From Ephemerocybe angulata (Eukaryota > Basidiomycota > Agaricomycetes > Agaricales > Psathyrellaceae), in NCBI GenBank assembly GCA_013368325.1, contig JAACJK010000003.1, positions 62,001-126,000 of the forward strand: 64,000 nt of DNA, given 5' to 3'. Numbering within the stretch: the stretch's first letter is position 1; every line of letters starts with the position of its first letter. The notes under the pieces are model-generated. The model was given only the letters and a program-made list of their open reading frames with translations, ran no database searches and had not been told where the DNA came from. This document shows positions 12,672 to 27,100 of this stretch, piece by piece. Position numbers and translations under genes: made by a program.

Positions 12672-15153
12672 TCTCCCCTCCCCACACCCATGAACACTGA
12701 TGACTCGGACATTTATTCCCTTCTTTTCTTCTCGTCTTCCTTGCTTCACTGAACTTTCCTTGATATTGGTACTTCACCCACTCTCGTTCGCTCTCTCTTT
12801 CTTATGCGTCATTAAATATCTTATTTTTGCCTCATTTACCTAATTATCAAGACAGCAGCTCGGCCATTACAGCCTCGATACCTCATTGCAGCAATCACAC
12901 TCCTTACTTCATCATGCACCCCATTGTAGCCCGTATTCTAGTTCGCCTATTCGCTCGCTTTATTCTGTATCTATTTATCCATGTATTCTTCTCTCTTCTT
13001 CCGGTTCTCATCGTCATCAATAGAGCTTCCTGTATACCCGGTGCTTGTATAACTTCTCGGGATGGCCACCAGTTTCGTATATACCTCAGAGCGCCGTGCA
13101 TTCTGCGTGCTCTTTCAGACATTCGATTCCGTTTCATGGCTACTTTTACTGCGAAGGTCTTATCATGATTTCATGCTATGTCGGCTGGTCAGGCGGCGGC
13201 GCACAAAGGTACCGAGGCTCCCATCCCTCTGAGTTTACCGTTCAGCTGACCAGATATGATAGTTATGTCTTTATTGCAGGAACCGACTTTGCACAGTATT
13301 CGTGCCTTCGATGTACAATTCCCGCGGCCTTCTTGTGGTCTTCCATTCAGAGAACCAAGGTCGCCGCTGTTCGTAGTAAAGCGCAAACTTGCCGTGGGGC
13401 CGAAGTCCAACTCACGATGGGCTCGGGGGTCACGGGAGGTTGGGCCCAGAGTCCAGACTCCAGAGTCGCGAGCGATAATGTCCAAGCAATCCCACTAGAA
13501 ATTCGAGCGAAGGTTCTTAAATCGCACCCGTTGCTGTATCTCGATGCAGGCACAGCCTCCTGCTTTCCCCTGGGGACAGGGTATCCGGGCTTCCCACTAT
13601 GTACGAGAGCAGGACACATATTACTCAACAGTGAATCCTACTCTGGTATGAAGCCGGTTCACACGAGGATCACTTCCCAAGTTCCCTGAAAGGCGAATAC
13701 TACCTTGAAGATATGTATCATTAAAAGAAGTCCCCCGAAGTCAGTGCTCGAACGCGTGGCAGTTCTATCTTCGTGAGTATCCACTCCGCGTTCATTATCA
13801 TGATTGGGCATTCCTCTCGGATAAGAACTCAAGAAACGGTGTTTAATTCCTATCCTGAGCCTCTGTGACATATTGTACCCCGGTATCGGACTCTGTTGAG
13901 ACCCGGACGCAGAACACTGCCATACACTCACGAAAGATGAGGCAAGTGCACATTTAGCGGAGGTTCTTCACCGATCATACTGACCAAATCGAGTCCGGGT
14001 TTAGGACCGTATCACGTCTCGTAATTTCCCCACTGTCCGGCGTCCTCGCATGTCGCACACTGCCTAATAGTAGTAGGGGCACGGGTCCAGTGGTGGGTAC
14101 GGATCGTCCTTCTGGAGCCGCCTCCGCTGGGAAAGGAGCATGGTTGCGGTCGCCCTGGAAATTACTAGTACTATACACGGGTACGAATTCTTGACCCAGG
14201 ACTGCGCAGGGTTGGCGTGAGGGCCTTACTCGATGCTCACCCGGCACTCTCCATCCGAGCTATACGTGTTTCAATGATATATTCTCATAGATTTAGGTGC
14301 AGTCGGTAGAAGGCTTCTCAATGATTCATAATGTCCCATGCATCGCATATATAAAACCTCCAAGAGAGATACCTACTGTCGGGATGAGGGTATGTGGAAT
14401 GGTGCGAATATCGGCAGCTTTTCTTGCTCAAATGCGTGGTACCTCAATTAAGTATGGTTGATTGAATCCCGCATTGTTGAATCATGGGACTAGATGAGAC
14501 TGTAGACTGTTCGACGTGAGTGGTCTTGTTTTGGCCTTAATCACCGTCTGACCAACGCCACAAAAATGCAATAATGAGCAAAAGGGTACGAGTTCAAGTT
14601 GTTGCCCGATTTATCCCCTGCGAGCCACATGTTCAAGGCAGCTTTACTACCCAGCGCTTTGGATATTCTCAACATCGGCCTTGTTTAGAACCCTAAATTC
14701 TACCAGTCCTTCCCACTGCTGTAGAGTTGATAATACCAGACCATGGGTTTCGCGGAGTTCCTGTGGCATGGTTGAGGCTTAAATGAAGGAGTATATTGCA
14801 TTGTAGACCTTCTCCTCCTGGTACCCTTCAAGCGCCTTGCTTACCTTTTATAGCCGAAGCGCTGAGTGGCGATCGACAGCCGAGACAGCTTTCCCATGCG
14901 TTCGGGTTTAACGCGGATTAGATCCCGGTTCCGTCGTGACGTCACGCGTCAACTTGCAATGGGCGGATGTCGTTGAACGGCTGCTATTCAAAAGTGAATC
15001 CCGGTTCAGTTCTACTCGGTAAAGCTTCAGGAGACTTGAATTGAGAATACATGCTACATACATACAAAATGGTAGCATCAAGATTCAACAGTACCTTGAT
15101 ACGGTGGAGGGGTAAATAAGAGCAGAGGTTGTAAAATAACTTCGATAAGCTTT
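12672..15153. other. gene-poor intergenic region
   Basis: About 2.5 kb. It begins with a pyrimidine-rich 3' flank (about 12710-12830). Open frames on both strands are scattered and show no family signature; one of 214 codons at 13045-13689 has no ATG start and no recognisable domain. Confidence 0.5.
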
Positions 15154-17194
15154 TCAAAGTCCTGTAATATCAGTCCTTAGAGGTGCAGAAACCTCCCACT
15201 GCAAAGTCAAGGTGACCTTGCCCTGGGACGGAAGCGCACACAACCAACTAATCTTCCCGTCCTTCCCAAGTGACACCACCTCATCCTCCGAGCTTACATC
15301 CTCCGCCCCATACCATTGCGCCAAAATACCCTGGCCCACCTTCGCTGGGGGAGGAATTTTGACCCCAGCCTTATTCTCGGTCCAGCCAGCCTTGAGGGTG
15401 CCCGAGTCTGGGAGCTCTAGCGCAGGCGAAATGAGCTTCACGTTGATCACCGAGTTCTCGGAGACGGGGATTTGGTCAATGACCTTGACGTTTTCGATGG
15501 CAAGGGATTTGGTGTTGTGGAGGGTGATACGTCGGGTAAAGATGTAGTTGGTGGCTTTGGTCATGAACCCGGACTGCGACACCTTCTTGGAAAGAGGGAG
15601 GTACGTGACGCGGATGGAGGGGTCAAGTCTGCAAGACTGTGAGCATTTATCGTGGAATGAAGGGATAGAGCGTACCCGAGGGGACAGTCGAAGCTCTCTT
15701 CAGGGCTTACTGCAGGAACTTCGGAGCGCGAGATGAAGCTCCCGTCCACGTACACGCTGGCAGGCCCATTTAGCAACGTATACTGGGATGCGTTCTTGAT
15801 GACAGCCTGGAGACAATTTGAGCCCTTGTAGGCAAGATATACACGAAAGGCTCGCTCACCTTAAGATGGACTTTGGCATCTCGCTTGGGCACAGACACCC
15901 ATTCCATCGTTGCGTCGAGGGCCAACTTCACGATGGTCACCTTGTGGGAGACACCGTCGCTTGGGATAGTCATTAAGCCCGGGACGCTGAAGGTAGCCGT
16001 GATGTTTCCCCTGCTCGACACCTCCAGACCGCGATGTTGAATTGCGTCCGAATCGCCTCCCCCTCCAAACGCACCGCCCACCTGAGACATTTGAGCACCT
16101 CCCAAGCTAGGTGGTGTTCCTGCAGCCGCCATCCCAAAGAGCTGAGCCTGAGGCGGCCCTCCACCCACAAGTCCACCTTTAGATTTCTTGAAGAATACGG
16201 GCTGAGCAACAGAGATGGTCCAAGGATCTAACTGTGGTATCTCAACCCCGAATGTCGGTGCTGCTGTTTCGAGGGTAATAGGAACGTCGGTCCAGTCCTT
16301 GGGGAGTTTCGTTACATAAAAGGCTATTACTGAATCAATGGTGTCGCCACATACCTCCCCTGTGTCCTGGATGAGGGCTCCCTTGTAGATCAGGCTGACA
16401 GGCTTCTCTTTCGACTGCATGGCAACGCGAATGTCATACTGAGCAGACCATGTTGCGCCTCTCACGGCTGACTCGGCGTGAGCGGGAGCTCCAACTCGAA
16501 GGACGACGACGACGTACCATAATTCAACGCAATCTCGACCTCGCCCTCGAGGTCGGCAAAGACGCCGATGGTGGATTTCAAGTTGAGTTTCACATTACCC
16601 TTTGGCCCCGCTAGAGACTTCTTCTCCTCCTCAATCTCCTTCTCGATTCGAATCTTAGTGTTCTCAAGCTCCGTCACCTTGGTGTCATATTTCTCTGCTG
16701 CGGCGTCGTAGCTATCAACGATGGTTGGGAGCTTGGATACGTCGAGATGCTGGCAGTTGACGCTGTCCAGGTAGGTTTCTAGAGATGAGAGGGCCTTTTT
16801 CGCGCGCGCCAGGGCTTTCAGAGTCTTCTTCTGCTCGGCCTGGAGTGCCTCCAGTTTCTCGGAAGTTGTTGGGGCCATGGGGCGAACGACAGTCGAGATT
16901 GTGACATCGTGGATGGTCGCTGCGCCGCGACCTTCAACTCTACTCGAGCGTTAGAGTCATTTATGGTAAGCTGAGAGCATGTGGGACTAACCTGAAGGAT
17001 TGCTGGTCAATTGCGAGCGGCAAGTCCGTGACGACAACTTGGTTTTGGCCAGTCTTCACGTCGAACTTGAAGAGACGCGTGATTTCAGCGCGGCCAGCGT
17101 AAACCGACACACTCAGGATCTTGCTATCCTTCTGTGCCGACAGCTCGACGCTGTGCGAGGTCTCGAATGCGGGTGGCTGGATGTCGCTGGACAT
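15154..17194 (-). CDS. DUF4140/DUF4139 domain protein (mucoidy-inhibitor-A-like)
   Basis: Five exons (17194-16992, 16939-16518, 16467-15860, 15806-15676, 15628-15154) give 612 aa. The N-terminal part (VYAGRAEITRLFKF...VVVTDLPLAIDQQSFRVEG) is the DUF4140 segment. It is followed by a coiled coil at about 85-175 (EKLEALQAEQKKTLKALARA) and a C-terminal DUF4139 beta-rich domain from ATWSAQYDIRV to LTLQWEVSAP, with a Gly-rich insertion at about 290-330 (GGGPPQAQLFGMAAAGTPP). The third join is easy to miss: the frame appears to stop near 16462, but a 50-nt intron at 16517-16468 restores the conserved NYAVRGATW. The family occurs in bacteria and fungi and its molecular function is not known. Confidence 0.9.
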
Positions 17195-17874
17195 TGAGCT
17201 GTCGAAGGAGAGGACGCGAAGGTGAGATAGTGGGGGTAATAGGTTGAGCGACGAAGGGGGTTCCCTTTCATAGTAAGGGTTGGCCTCTTATATCCAACGC
17301 CCAAGACACTCCAAGACATGGTCAACCTGACCATTGACCAGACATGATGATCGTGACATATATGGCGTGCGGTTACGGTGCGCAACCAGGGTTGCGCCAT
17401 GCCTAAATTACACCTGCCAAGTCTACAGCATTCGTGGAGTTGCCTGTGTGGCTGGGTCAGTAGTAATTTAGTCACATTTAGGGCTCTTTATTCTGGACAG
17501 GAGTGCCGTACCCAAGCCGTACCGGTTGCCTGTCCTATGTAGTTCTCGTAATATTATTTACTTTTTCGGGTGGAACCGTTGGCTCTTCCCGGTGCTGCTA
17601 TTTCCTCGTCTCTTGTGTGAAGCAACATTGGATGAGGGCGAAACCAAATTTGAAGGGTGGTGGTTAGATGGTAGACTTGGGAGCGTAGATAGTATGTTCA
17701 CAGTTCATTGGAATTGTCAATGATGTGCTTGTTTGGACTCAACGACGTTGTCAAGCACGAGCTTACTTTAAATTGGCGGGGAGAAGGCTGAAGATCTGAA
17801 GATCTACACAGACAGCATAGCAGTCTGACTATTCTAATTTCCCAGTTGTTGCATAGTAAGGAGGTTAGTTAAAG
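17195..17874. other. intergenic, promoter of the DUF4139 gene and 3' flank of the monooxygenase
   Basis: 680 bp without a gene. It holds the promoter of the DUF4139 gene and the 3' end of the monooxygenase transcript. Confidence 0.5.
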
Positions 17875-20230
17875 TCACTGCAGCTTGTTGAGGTTCATCT
17901 CCCCTCTCTTTCTGCTCCTCTCCTCCCCCAAACTTCCCAATTCGTCGATAGAAATGGGTTTGAACAACCAAGTCAACCAGTTCCCTCCACTCCTCATGCT
18001 CGGAAGATACATATCCTCTAGCATCTCATCGGCTGCCTGAATCGCGCTACACGCAATAACAGTGGGTCATGAGTTCCAGAATCTTTCACAATGCCCTGGA
18101 GGGAGATCCCACTTACCAGAAAAAGGGTGTGGTGCTCGTAACGCTCGGGTTCTGCCAACCAGTGTACTCCGGGTACCTCCTCCTCGACCAGGCGAACTCC
18201 CGAAGGGTGAGACGCGTAGCCTCCTCAGGGGATTCGGGAAGCCTCATGGCCTCGCCAAGGAAGTATGCGGAGATCCAATTGGCACAGATCTCGAGGGTGT
18301 ATCCTATGCTTGAAGTGAACTAGTTCATGTATCAGATTCGGAACACGCGATAGGGAGTGAGCAAAACGGCAAAGCCACACACCATCGTGCCATTGACGGC
18401 AATGTCGCGTCTATCTATGGTCTTCGCCGGGACCGAGGCTCTGTATAGACCAGGTGCTTTGATCGTCCCGTCAGGAAACGTCGGGATAGGTGCGAGGTCC
18501 GGAGGGTGGCTCAATGTGGTGTAGTTCCACTTGAATTCTTCCAGTGCTTTGGGGTCAACCCGTTGCGACAGCCCAATCTCCAGCATAGTCGCATCTACGA
18601 GGTTTTTCAGAAGTGAGGTGTAGACAGCTACGCGAGGGACGCACCATCCAGCATTCCATTCCAGGAGGATCCGTACCCAGTCGCAACTATAATCGCAGAG
18701 GCATCGAGTTTCTCCCCTTCGGTAGTTTCGACGCCCCTGCTCGTGTATTTCGAAACATAGGTCGGGGCGACGACTTTGATCTTGCCTTTCATGACGAGAC
18801 TGACGAAGCTATCTTCCCTTTTCACCCCTTCATCTCCCGATCGGACGTCCCAGAAAAGGGGACGTGTAAGCCGTAGCGGTGATGCCTTTGGGACCCTGTA
18901 CACATCGTGCTAGGTGGCTTGTAAGTAGGGAGCCACGCATGGTCAGCCACATCGGTGAGACGACATACCGAATCTTCTTCTATGCGCTCCCAGGTTTTTC
19001 TGATCATCTTGGCCCCGGCGGCAGTGGTGTGAAGGAATCGTCTAATGCAAGGACTCCAGTTATTACAAGTCGATAATGCCAGTTAGGAAGGGGTGTTCGC
19101 TTACTCGATACGTGTGTTCAACGTTATGTGGGGAGAAAATACGCTCATTAGGCTGGAGATCGTAAAGTCAATGCCCGAAGTACGATTGTGAAGCGTGGCC
19201 ACCCTTACCGGCTCTGTCGGATGGCCCTAGGGAGTGGCTTATTGACAGCAAGGGCAATTTCAACTTTGTTGTACACAACGGTGACAGGAACACCTTGACT
19301 TGCAATGTACGCTGAGAAGCTGTAGAGCGAACATGAGGTTCAAGTTAGCTTCGGAAACGCTTCATATTCTCGACCTGAAAATGTAGGCTTACTCCTGGGC
19401 AGATTTCCCTCCACCGATTACAACGACAGATTTCTTCCCGTCTGTGCCAGGACCTGCATCGGGAACAGGCTTTTCCTGAACCCCAACGCTATCCAAGATT
19501 GTCTTCATGTTCGGCCACGCGTCACTAGAGTGGAAAACGGGGCCAGTAAACCCAGCCTTCACAGCGTCCTTCGGGGCCAAACCTTCTGCAAATACCGGTA
19601 CACTGGCTCCCTACACGAATGAATGTTAGTAATAGAACCACAAGGGTGCATTAAATTTATACATACCCCGGTACAGAGGACGATCCGAGGGAAGTAAAGT
19701 GTCTCGGTTTCCCCGCTGACTGTATCCTTGACAAGAAGGTCCCATCCCTTTGAATTGGGGCCGCGGGTAATCTTCACGACCTCAGCGTTAAAACGGACGA
19801 TGCTCTTCGGTTGCTCGTTTTTGGCGTCTCCGTCGCTAGGAATACACAGGTGTTTCTCATAGAACTCTTCCATGTATCTAGACACATCGATTCCTCTCAG
19901 GCGCCCGCCCGTCAAGGTCGAGTCCGGGGGAGGCGTCATCGGGTGGGCAGAGAATCTGAACTCGCCATCGACGCTGAGGATTGGGTTGTCGTCAATGGTA
20001 GTCGGGATATAGTGGCTAGCGGTAGTCACGTACTTGTTGATGGTCATGTTAGGGTATATACGGTCGCGCGACCATGTACCGCCAACGTGGGGGTCCCTGC
20101 AGAGAACCTGGACATCCTGGAACCCGTCTCTGAGGAAGATCTGAGCGGTTACAAGCCCAGATGGTCCTCCACCAATGATACAGACGGGCTCGCGTTTGAC
20201 CTGGGCAGTGTCAACTTCGGGGAGAGGCAT
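17875..20230 (-). CDS. flavin-containing (Baeyer-Villiger/FMO-like) monooxygenase, complete
   Basis: Nine exons (20230-19667, 19610-19393, 19319-19209, 19152-19105, 19041-18969, 18909-18645, 18594-18383, 18319-18117, 18046-17875) give 621 aa. The FAD-binding Rossmann motif is CIIGGGPSGL at residues 17-26. DPHVGGTWSRD follows, then a second dinucleotide-binding motif, VVVIGGGKSAQ, near residue 250, and the C-terminal IIVATGYGSSW. This order (FAD fold, NADPH fold, ATG motif) defines class B flavoprotein monooxygenases. They insert oxygen from O2 into ketones or soft nucleophiles using NADPH. The substrate cannot be read from the sequence. The last three exons have a truncated paralogue at 5061-5784. 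Confidence 0.9.
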
Positions 20231-21199
20231 GTTTTTGTTGTTAAGGTCGTTAAGGATGAATTAGATGGCGATTGGAGAGCTTTACTGCGCAAGCCGTGAG
20301 GGAGCAAAAAGTATGGACAAAGACGAGTAAAGGCATCTGTTCTTATACCTCTGGGTTGAACTATTCAGTCGACACTTTTGGACGGAGGCTGGTTCATAGC
20401 AAAGCACCGCAGGCTCTCTTGGGCGGCACTCGGATAGTAATCTGCATCCACTACACTTTAAAAGGTCGACGACGGGGCGCCACAATATATATCTTACTGC
20501 GGAAGTCAGTCTCTCTCCAGCTCTTCACATCGTACACGAAGGCAGAGGACTCACCAAGCTCAGGGAACGAATGGAAAGTGGGGAAGTCACTTGAAAATCA
20601 CTCGTCCAGCGCGACGAAGCATTGACCAGCTAGCTCAAACATCTAGCACCAAGAAACGGAGTGTTTTCGTAGGACTCCCGCAATCCTTTCAGTTAGGAAA
20701 GTGCTACGCAGAGTGCCAAGGATCCAGAGAAACGGTCCTGCTGCGTTCGTACCGTACTGCGCTGAGTTGCCGCTTAAGATTGGGCAATACAGTGTCGAGA
20801 CTGCGTTTGACTGCGATCTTTAAGCCTACGCCCGCAGCGGCAGGAGCTTTCGCGCCCAACTGACGGTTAGCCAACGGTCAGCTCATGGTGGCTCTGGTCA
20901 AGGTGCAGAAGGGTGCGGAGGTGTGCCGGATTTATCCCGTGTTGTGCTCTAATTTGGCCGGCATTCGGATCAATGTACGGCGCCTGCCCAGCAAGACAGG
21001 TCAAGCGAAGGTGGGTGGTCTTTCCTCGATTATGATATCCATGGTATAAGTACAGTGTAGCTAGCAGCGACCCAGCAGCTACGTAAGAGGGGAGCCTTCC
21101 CTGATAAGTGAGTATCCAATGCGGTTTTCAAAACGAGGCGCGGTCGGCGGATTCAAAGTTCAAGAAGGCAAGGGAATAGAAAAGGGTGCATATGGCATT
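20231..21199. other. intergenic, monooxygenase promoter and hydrolase 3' flank
   Basis: About 1 kb with no supported gene. The part next to 20230 should contain the monooxygenase promoter. Confidence 0.5.
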
Positions 21200-24100
21200 T
21201 CAGGCTGTGGAAGGGACTTCGGGGATGAGAGTCTTCTTCAACCAATTGACTGTCTGGTCGAGCGCCTGCTCATGAGCCTCCACCAGCTCAGGGTACTTGT
21301 GGTTTGGGCGAGCGGCGAAACCGTGTTGAGTTCCTGGTATCAATAGTGTGGTACGAGGCTATGAGCGAACTGCAGGCGACCAACGATAACAAGGTACGCA
21401 CCAGGATAGTCCTTGAACTCGTACTCAACAGAGGCATCTGTTTCTTTTTTGGTAGCTAAAGCGGCTTCGGCATCAAGCCTTACCTGGTGGGCGAGGAAGA
21501 TGTCGACTATCGATCGAATAAAGGTTCATTAGATAGGTCCATTAAAGTGGTGGGGCCTTTTCGCACCTTCTGGACAGACCCACGAGGATGGAACCTTAAT
21601 TGCTCTGACCTCGTCAATAGTGAAGGAGCTTGGGTGGCAAATAACCACGCTATTGATTAGGCCTGTACTGGAAAGGCGCACAGCAGTCGCACCCCCGAAG
21701 CAGTACCTAAACAGACGGTAAGTTAGTGGCACGAGTTTAGCACAAAGGACTTTCCGCACCCAACAGCACCAATCTTCTCGTATGACTTCTTCTCCTTCAG
21801 CAACGCAAAGAACTACGAGCAACGGTCAGGGGTGTCTGCTCAAATGTATTGAGTAGAGAGCCGGTACATACCGAAGCCAGCCTTACAGCAACCACGGACG
21901 GTCGGTTGCGGATGATACCAGGTAAGACGGGAATTCCGTTGATAAAGATGAACTTTAACCAGTCCCACACAGTCGGGCGCTGGTCTGCCTTGTCGGGCAT
22001 ATTCATCGCATTGAGTGGAACCGGTGGCCTCCCTTTCATGAGGAGTCCCTTTCAGCTCACACATGATACTACCAGCCGAAGTCGCGTATGCGTAAGTTGA
22101 ACAAAGTTGAACACACCTGCAAAGTAGTCGGGCACCCATACATCGCACCCAACGCGCTCAGCTATCTTGTCCGCCATAATCTTGCAGTTCTTTAAAGGGA
22201 GTCCGAAGCCGTCCGTCAGGAATACGACTGCAATCCCCTTCTGGCCATCGGGGGACCTGGCGCCAAATAAGCGCCCTGGTAGTCCGCGTGAATCGACCCA
22301 GTAGGTTCTCCGGGTAACTCGCAACCTTCCACGCACTTAGGGCACGACATGAGGGGAGGTTTATGCTGGTATGCGGGTCTGGGGCTGAGGGATTAGGTAT
22401 CTTTCAGAGTCGAGGACGGAGATGCACGCCACGCCCCTGGTATTTATCTGTGCTGGTTCCGCTCAAGCCCCGCTTGGATCACAGTCAAGATATTAAAGTT
22501 CCGATCATGTAGAGATAGGGGCCAAGGAGCCCTTGGTATGGACGTACGGTACAGTGCGAGTGCAGACCCAAGCACACGAGTGCGCTACCTCATGTGTACA
22601 GGAACTCCTACCCGAGAAGGGTTTTCTTGAACCAGGAAATAGTCTGTTCGAGGGCTTTCTCGTAGGCCTCAACAATCTCGGGGTACTTCAAGTTGGGACG
22701 GGCGGCGAAACCATGCTGAGTACCTATTCCACCAGGTGAGCATAAATCTACGCTCAGGTTCAAAAGTGATCCTCTCTTACCTGGGTACTCCTTGGACTCG
22801 TACTCCAATGATGGGTTTGTGGCTTTCTTCGACGCTAAAGCGGCTTCTGTATCAAGGATCTTTTGAGGAGAAACGGCCACGTCGACTTCGATATCAGCGT
22901 CAGCGTCAAGCTCCTGCATCATTCGAATTTTTGGGCTACGTCGACATACATACCTTCAGGCCAAGCCCACGAAGATGGAACTCCCATTGCTTGCACTGCA
23001 CTGATGGAAAAGGCACCCGGGTGACATACAACGACGCTGTTTATGAGGTTTGTGGAAGCGAGACGGATAGCAGCTGTGCCGCCGAAGCAGTACCTGGGCA
23101 CGTCAAAATGAGAATTCAGCACGGCAATGTTACACCACGGTTCACGCACCCAACAGCGCCAAATTTCTCATATGGTTTAGTTTCCTTCAGCAATGCCAAA
23201 AGCTGCAGTTTTCACGTTGAGTATGCAGCTAGGAGTTTCTCAAATTTCAGACTCACCGAAGCGATCCTTGCATCGACCACTGAGGGTCGGTTGCGAATAA
23301 ACCTTGGTAGTGCCGGGAATATATTCCCGAATATAAACCTAACCCATTCCAAGATCGTCGGTCGCTGGTCAGCTCTGTCGGGCATAGCACTCATAGCGCT
23401 GAGTGGCAAAATTGGTGACCCTTGTGAGAAGATTCCTTGAGCCCTTCTATAAACACTAATACATAGATTCTCACCTTGGAACAAATCTGGTACCCAGACG
23501 TCGCACCCAACCTGTGCAGCTATCTTGTCTGCCATTAACTTGCAATTCTTCAGAGGATGGCCAAATGCGTCAGTCAAGAGGATAACTGCAACGTCCTTCT
23601 GGCCGTTCTCCGGTCTTGGAGCGAAATAGGCGCCTTGGTATTCCGGCTGTATCGTGCCGGTCGGCTGTCCTGGAAGTACGTAGCCTTCAACACACTTTGG
23701 GCACGACATTAGCCTAAAGTGAAGAATATGCAGCGAGGTGGAGGTAGAGTTCTCAAGTTTCAGTATTTCAATGTCCTTTTCCTTTATGTGTCCAAGCTAT
23801 TTATGGATCTCTCGGCGGTGCCGTGTAGGACGAATACGTTACATACATGGATATCTTCGGGAGACTAACCGAGACTAACCGGCGTGTGGACTGACTTCAG
23901 GAAAGTTCAGGTCATAAGTATCAATCAGCAGCCAGTGATTAAGCTGCGATTCGCCGGTTAAAGTATTACCGGTGCCGGTCGCTTTCCTCAAGTCCCAAGT
24001 CTAGAAAGCTCCGCGTGAATAAGTTACATAGAACGCATAAATAGATCCAGTGCGTAAGCTTAGGCGGAACCCGGCGCGAATTGAAGCTGTAGGTTACGCA

Positions 24101-27100
24101 GAAGCACGAGCAGCGCACACTGGCCCGACTTGAGATCAGAGAAATCCATGACGTGATTGAAAACCACGCACCATGTACGAGAATCTCGAAAGTACGCCGC
24201 AACTAGACATTTTGAGCATTGAACTAACAGTTCATTGATCAAGCGCCCAGGAACAGAATATGACAGGGTAGACCATCTAGCGTGGTAAATGATCGTGGGA
24301 ACGACGAGCACGTCGGAGTCGCGGTGTTCGCACTTGTTCCGAGTCGCACCCAGAGTTACTTTCATGTTTTCCTACGCCGGATATACTACTGCGTAAGCCT
24401 CTGAGCTCTATCTTCCATCTCAGACACCTGTATAGCCGCCAGCATCTCTCGTTATGTCGAAACGCCGTCGAACAGGGGACAGTTCTGCCTCCGAGGAGGA
24501 AACCCCAACGCAATCCATGGAAGTTTGGTTCTCCGACGGAAACATCGTGCTCCAAGCGCAAAACGTGCAGTTCAAGGTCCACAAGAGTGTTCTTGCGAAG
24601 CACTCCCCCGTTTTTGCGGATATGCTCGAAATGCCGCATGCGAACGACGAACCGACTGTGGATGGGTGCCCAGTTGTTGAGTTGCATGACTCTGCGCAGG
24701 ATATCAAGCATATGGTTCTGACCCTTTATGGAGACAAGTGAGTGGTTCTCCCTCATCGACTGTGTGCCATGAGTTGAAATTGGGACGACGACCAGGGCCT
24801 ATGTAAACGTTGAAGGTGGCCTTTCGATGGAGGTGGTTGCGGCCATGATACGCATGGGGCGGAAATATGACATCGAACACGTCAAGGAAGGTGGTCTATC
24901 TCGGCTGAAGAGGGTGTTCCCCCAGCAGCTGGCGGACTGGGACCGTAACTTCGACGAAGGGGAGGGACTATATCTCCACACGATTACTTGTGGACCTGAC
25001 GAGCGGATTCTTGACCTCGCCATCAAAGCGATCGAATTGGCTCACGAGTGTGACATTAAAAGCATTCTGCCAGCCTGCTACCTCATTGTCTGCAGGGATC
25101 ACGTAAGTAACGCATACCTTTCCCTTTTATGTGCAGTGCTCATGTTCGGCTTGCCTGTCTAGACCTTTCGCGAGGAGGACACTCCTAAAATTCCAGCGAC
25201 AGCGCTGGGTCCATGTGCTCTCGGTAGAGCCGAGCTACTCAGATTGCAACTCCAGACGATGTATGATTGGCCCACAGCCCTTGGTGTAGTGGAAGGGTGT
25301 CTCCAGGAGCCTGAATGTCTTGCCATAGGAAAGGAGTTGATGGTATGGTTATGGCAGTACGCGCGGCTCTCACAAACCTTCTTCCAATGGAAGCAGGTTG
25401 CAAAGAGTTACGGCTATTTGATCGAAGATCTGTGCACGATTTGCTTATCTGCAGCTAGAAGGAACCATGATCGAGGGCGAGTGACCCTCTGGGTTGGTTT
25501 GCCCGCAGCCTTTGGGCTTCACAGTTGGAATCATCTCAAGGATTTCGAAAGTTGATTGTGCAATGGGCATGTAGCATTGGGCCTGGCAGTATTTTGATTG
25601 AGATATATCTACCTGTCCCCGCAGTGCCCGGAATCCGGAAAGGATACCCCTGCCGAGATTCCCTCGAACTTAGAACGGAGGTTCTTAAGACCTGCAGTCA
25701 GAGTCAGTTCGCCTCCTAATCAAACGCGTCCGCCGGCTCAGTGGTAGATTACATTCAAATTACTCTCAATAGCTGTCCCTTCCAGTGATTAATTTCCACC
25801 CGCAGCTTTAGCGGAACTTCGAACACTACTGCAACGAATTCAGCGCCAGCCTTGACAGAGTACTATCAGTCCTCTCAGACTCGCAATAATAAGCGCCGAC
25901 TGGCAGCCGCTGGAAAGTCAAAACAGTGGGCCCACGGCGAATGCCTGTCAGCCACTGAGCAGTGAGCCAGCCGCCAGGATTTCGTACACTCTCAATGCAC
26001 CGCCGCCACCTCCACACCCACACCTTACTTCTCGTGCACCATCCCATACCATATGCCAAAACGCCGGACTCGACATGAGGACACGAAGGACGACGACCTG
26101 ATATGTGGTGCTTCAGCTCTTGGAGAACACCCTCCAAAGCGATGCGAGGATGTCTGGTTTGATGACGGAAATGTGGTGCTGCAAGCGGAGGATATTCAGT
26201 TCAAAGTCCACAAGAGCGTTCTCGCCAAGCACTCCTCGGTGTTTGCGGATCTCTTCGACATGCCTCATGCAAACGACGAGCCGAAGGTCGATGGGTGTCC
26301 AATAGTTGAGTTGCATGACTCTGCAGAGGATATCAAGCACATGTCCCTGAGGCTTTATGGCCTTGAGTGAGTTGAGTCTCCTCTCGCCTGTATGTTAAAA
26401 GCTCATGGAAAACCAGGGACCGCACCGCCAGGGGTGACTTGCCAATGGCGCTAGTTAGAGCCATCATACGCATGGGCCGCAAATATGATATCGAACACAT
26501 CAGGGATGAGGGCTTAGAGCTTCTCAAGAAGGCTTTCCCTACCGAGTTGAGCGGCTGGGAAAACATTACACAGTCTCCCCACAAATTCGAGTGCCAAACT
26601 CGCATTTGCCGTTGTGTTTTCGAGCTCGCTCTTGAGGCGATCAAACTTGCCCATGAAAGCGATATCAAAACTATCTTGCCAGCATGCTACCTCGTCATCT
26701 GCTGCTATCGCGTAAGTGATTTTTCCTGCCTTGGGCTTAATCTGCCTACTTCTGATTGGTTGCATTTCTAGGATGGCAAACATACGCATATGATTCCAGC
26801 TGAAGTGCGGGCGTTGTGCGCCTTCGGAGGAGAAGAAATACTCGACGGGCGAAATTCAACGGTGTATAGCTGGCTTGCAGATCTTGGGGAAACCGAGAAG
26901 TGCACGAACTCGCCTCGGTGTCTCCGTCTGGGTAGGGAGTTTATGAAGGATGTATGGCAGTATCCGAGTCTTTTGACCACCTTCTGGGATTGGAGGTACA
27001 TTGCATTACTCTACGGCCATCGTATGGACGATTTATGTGTACCGTGCTTGAGGGGCGCCGAACGTAGCCATCAAGAGAAACGGAGGGAAGTCTGGGGCAA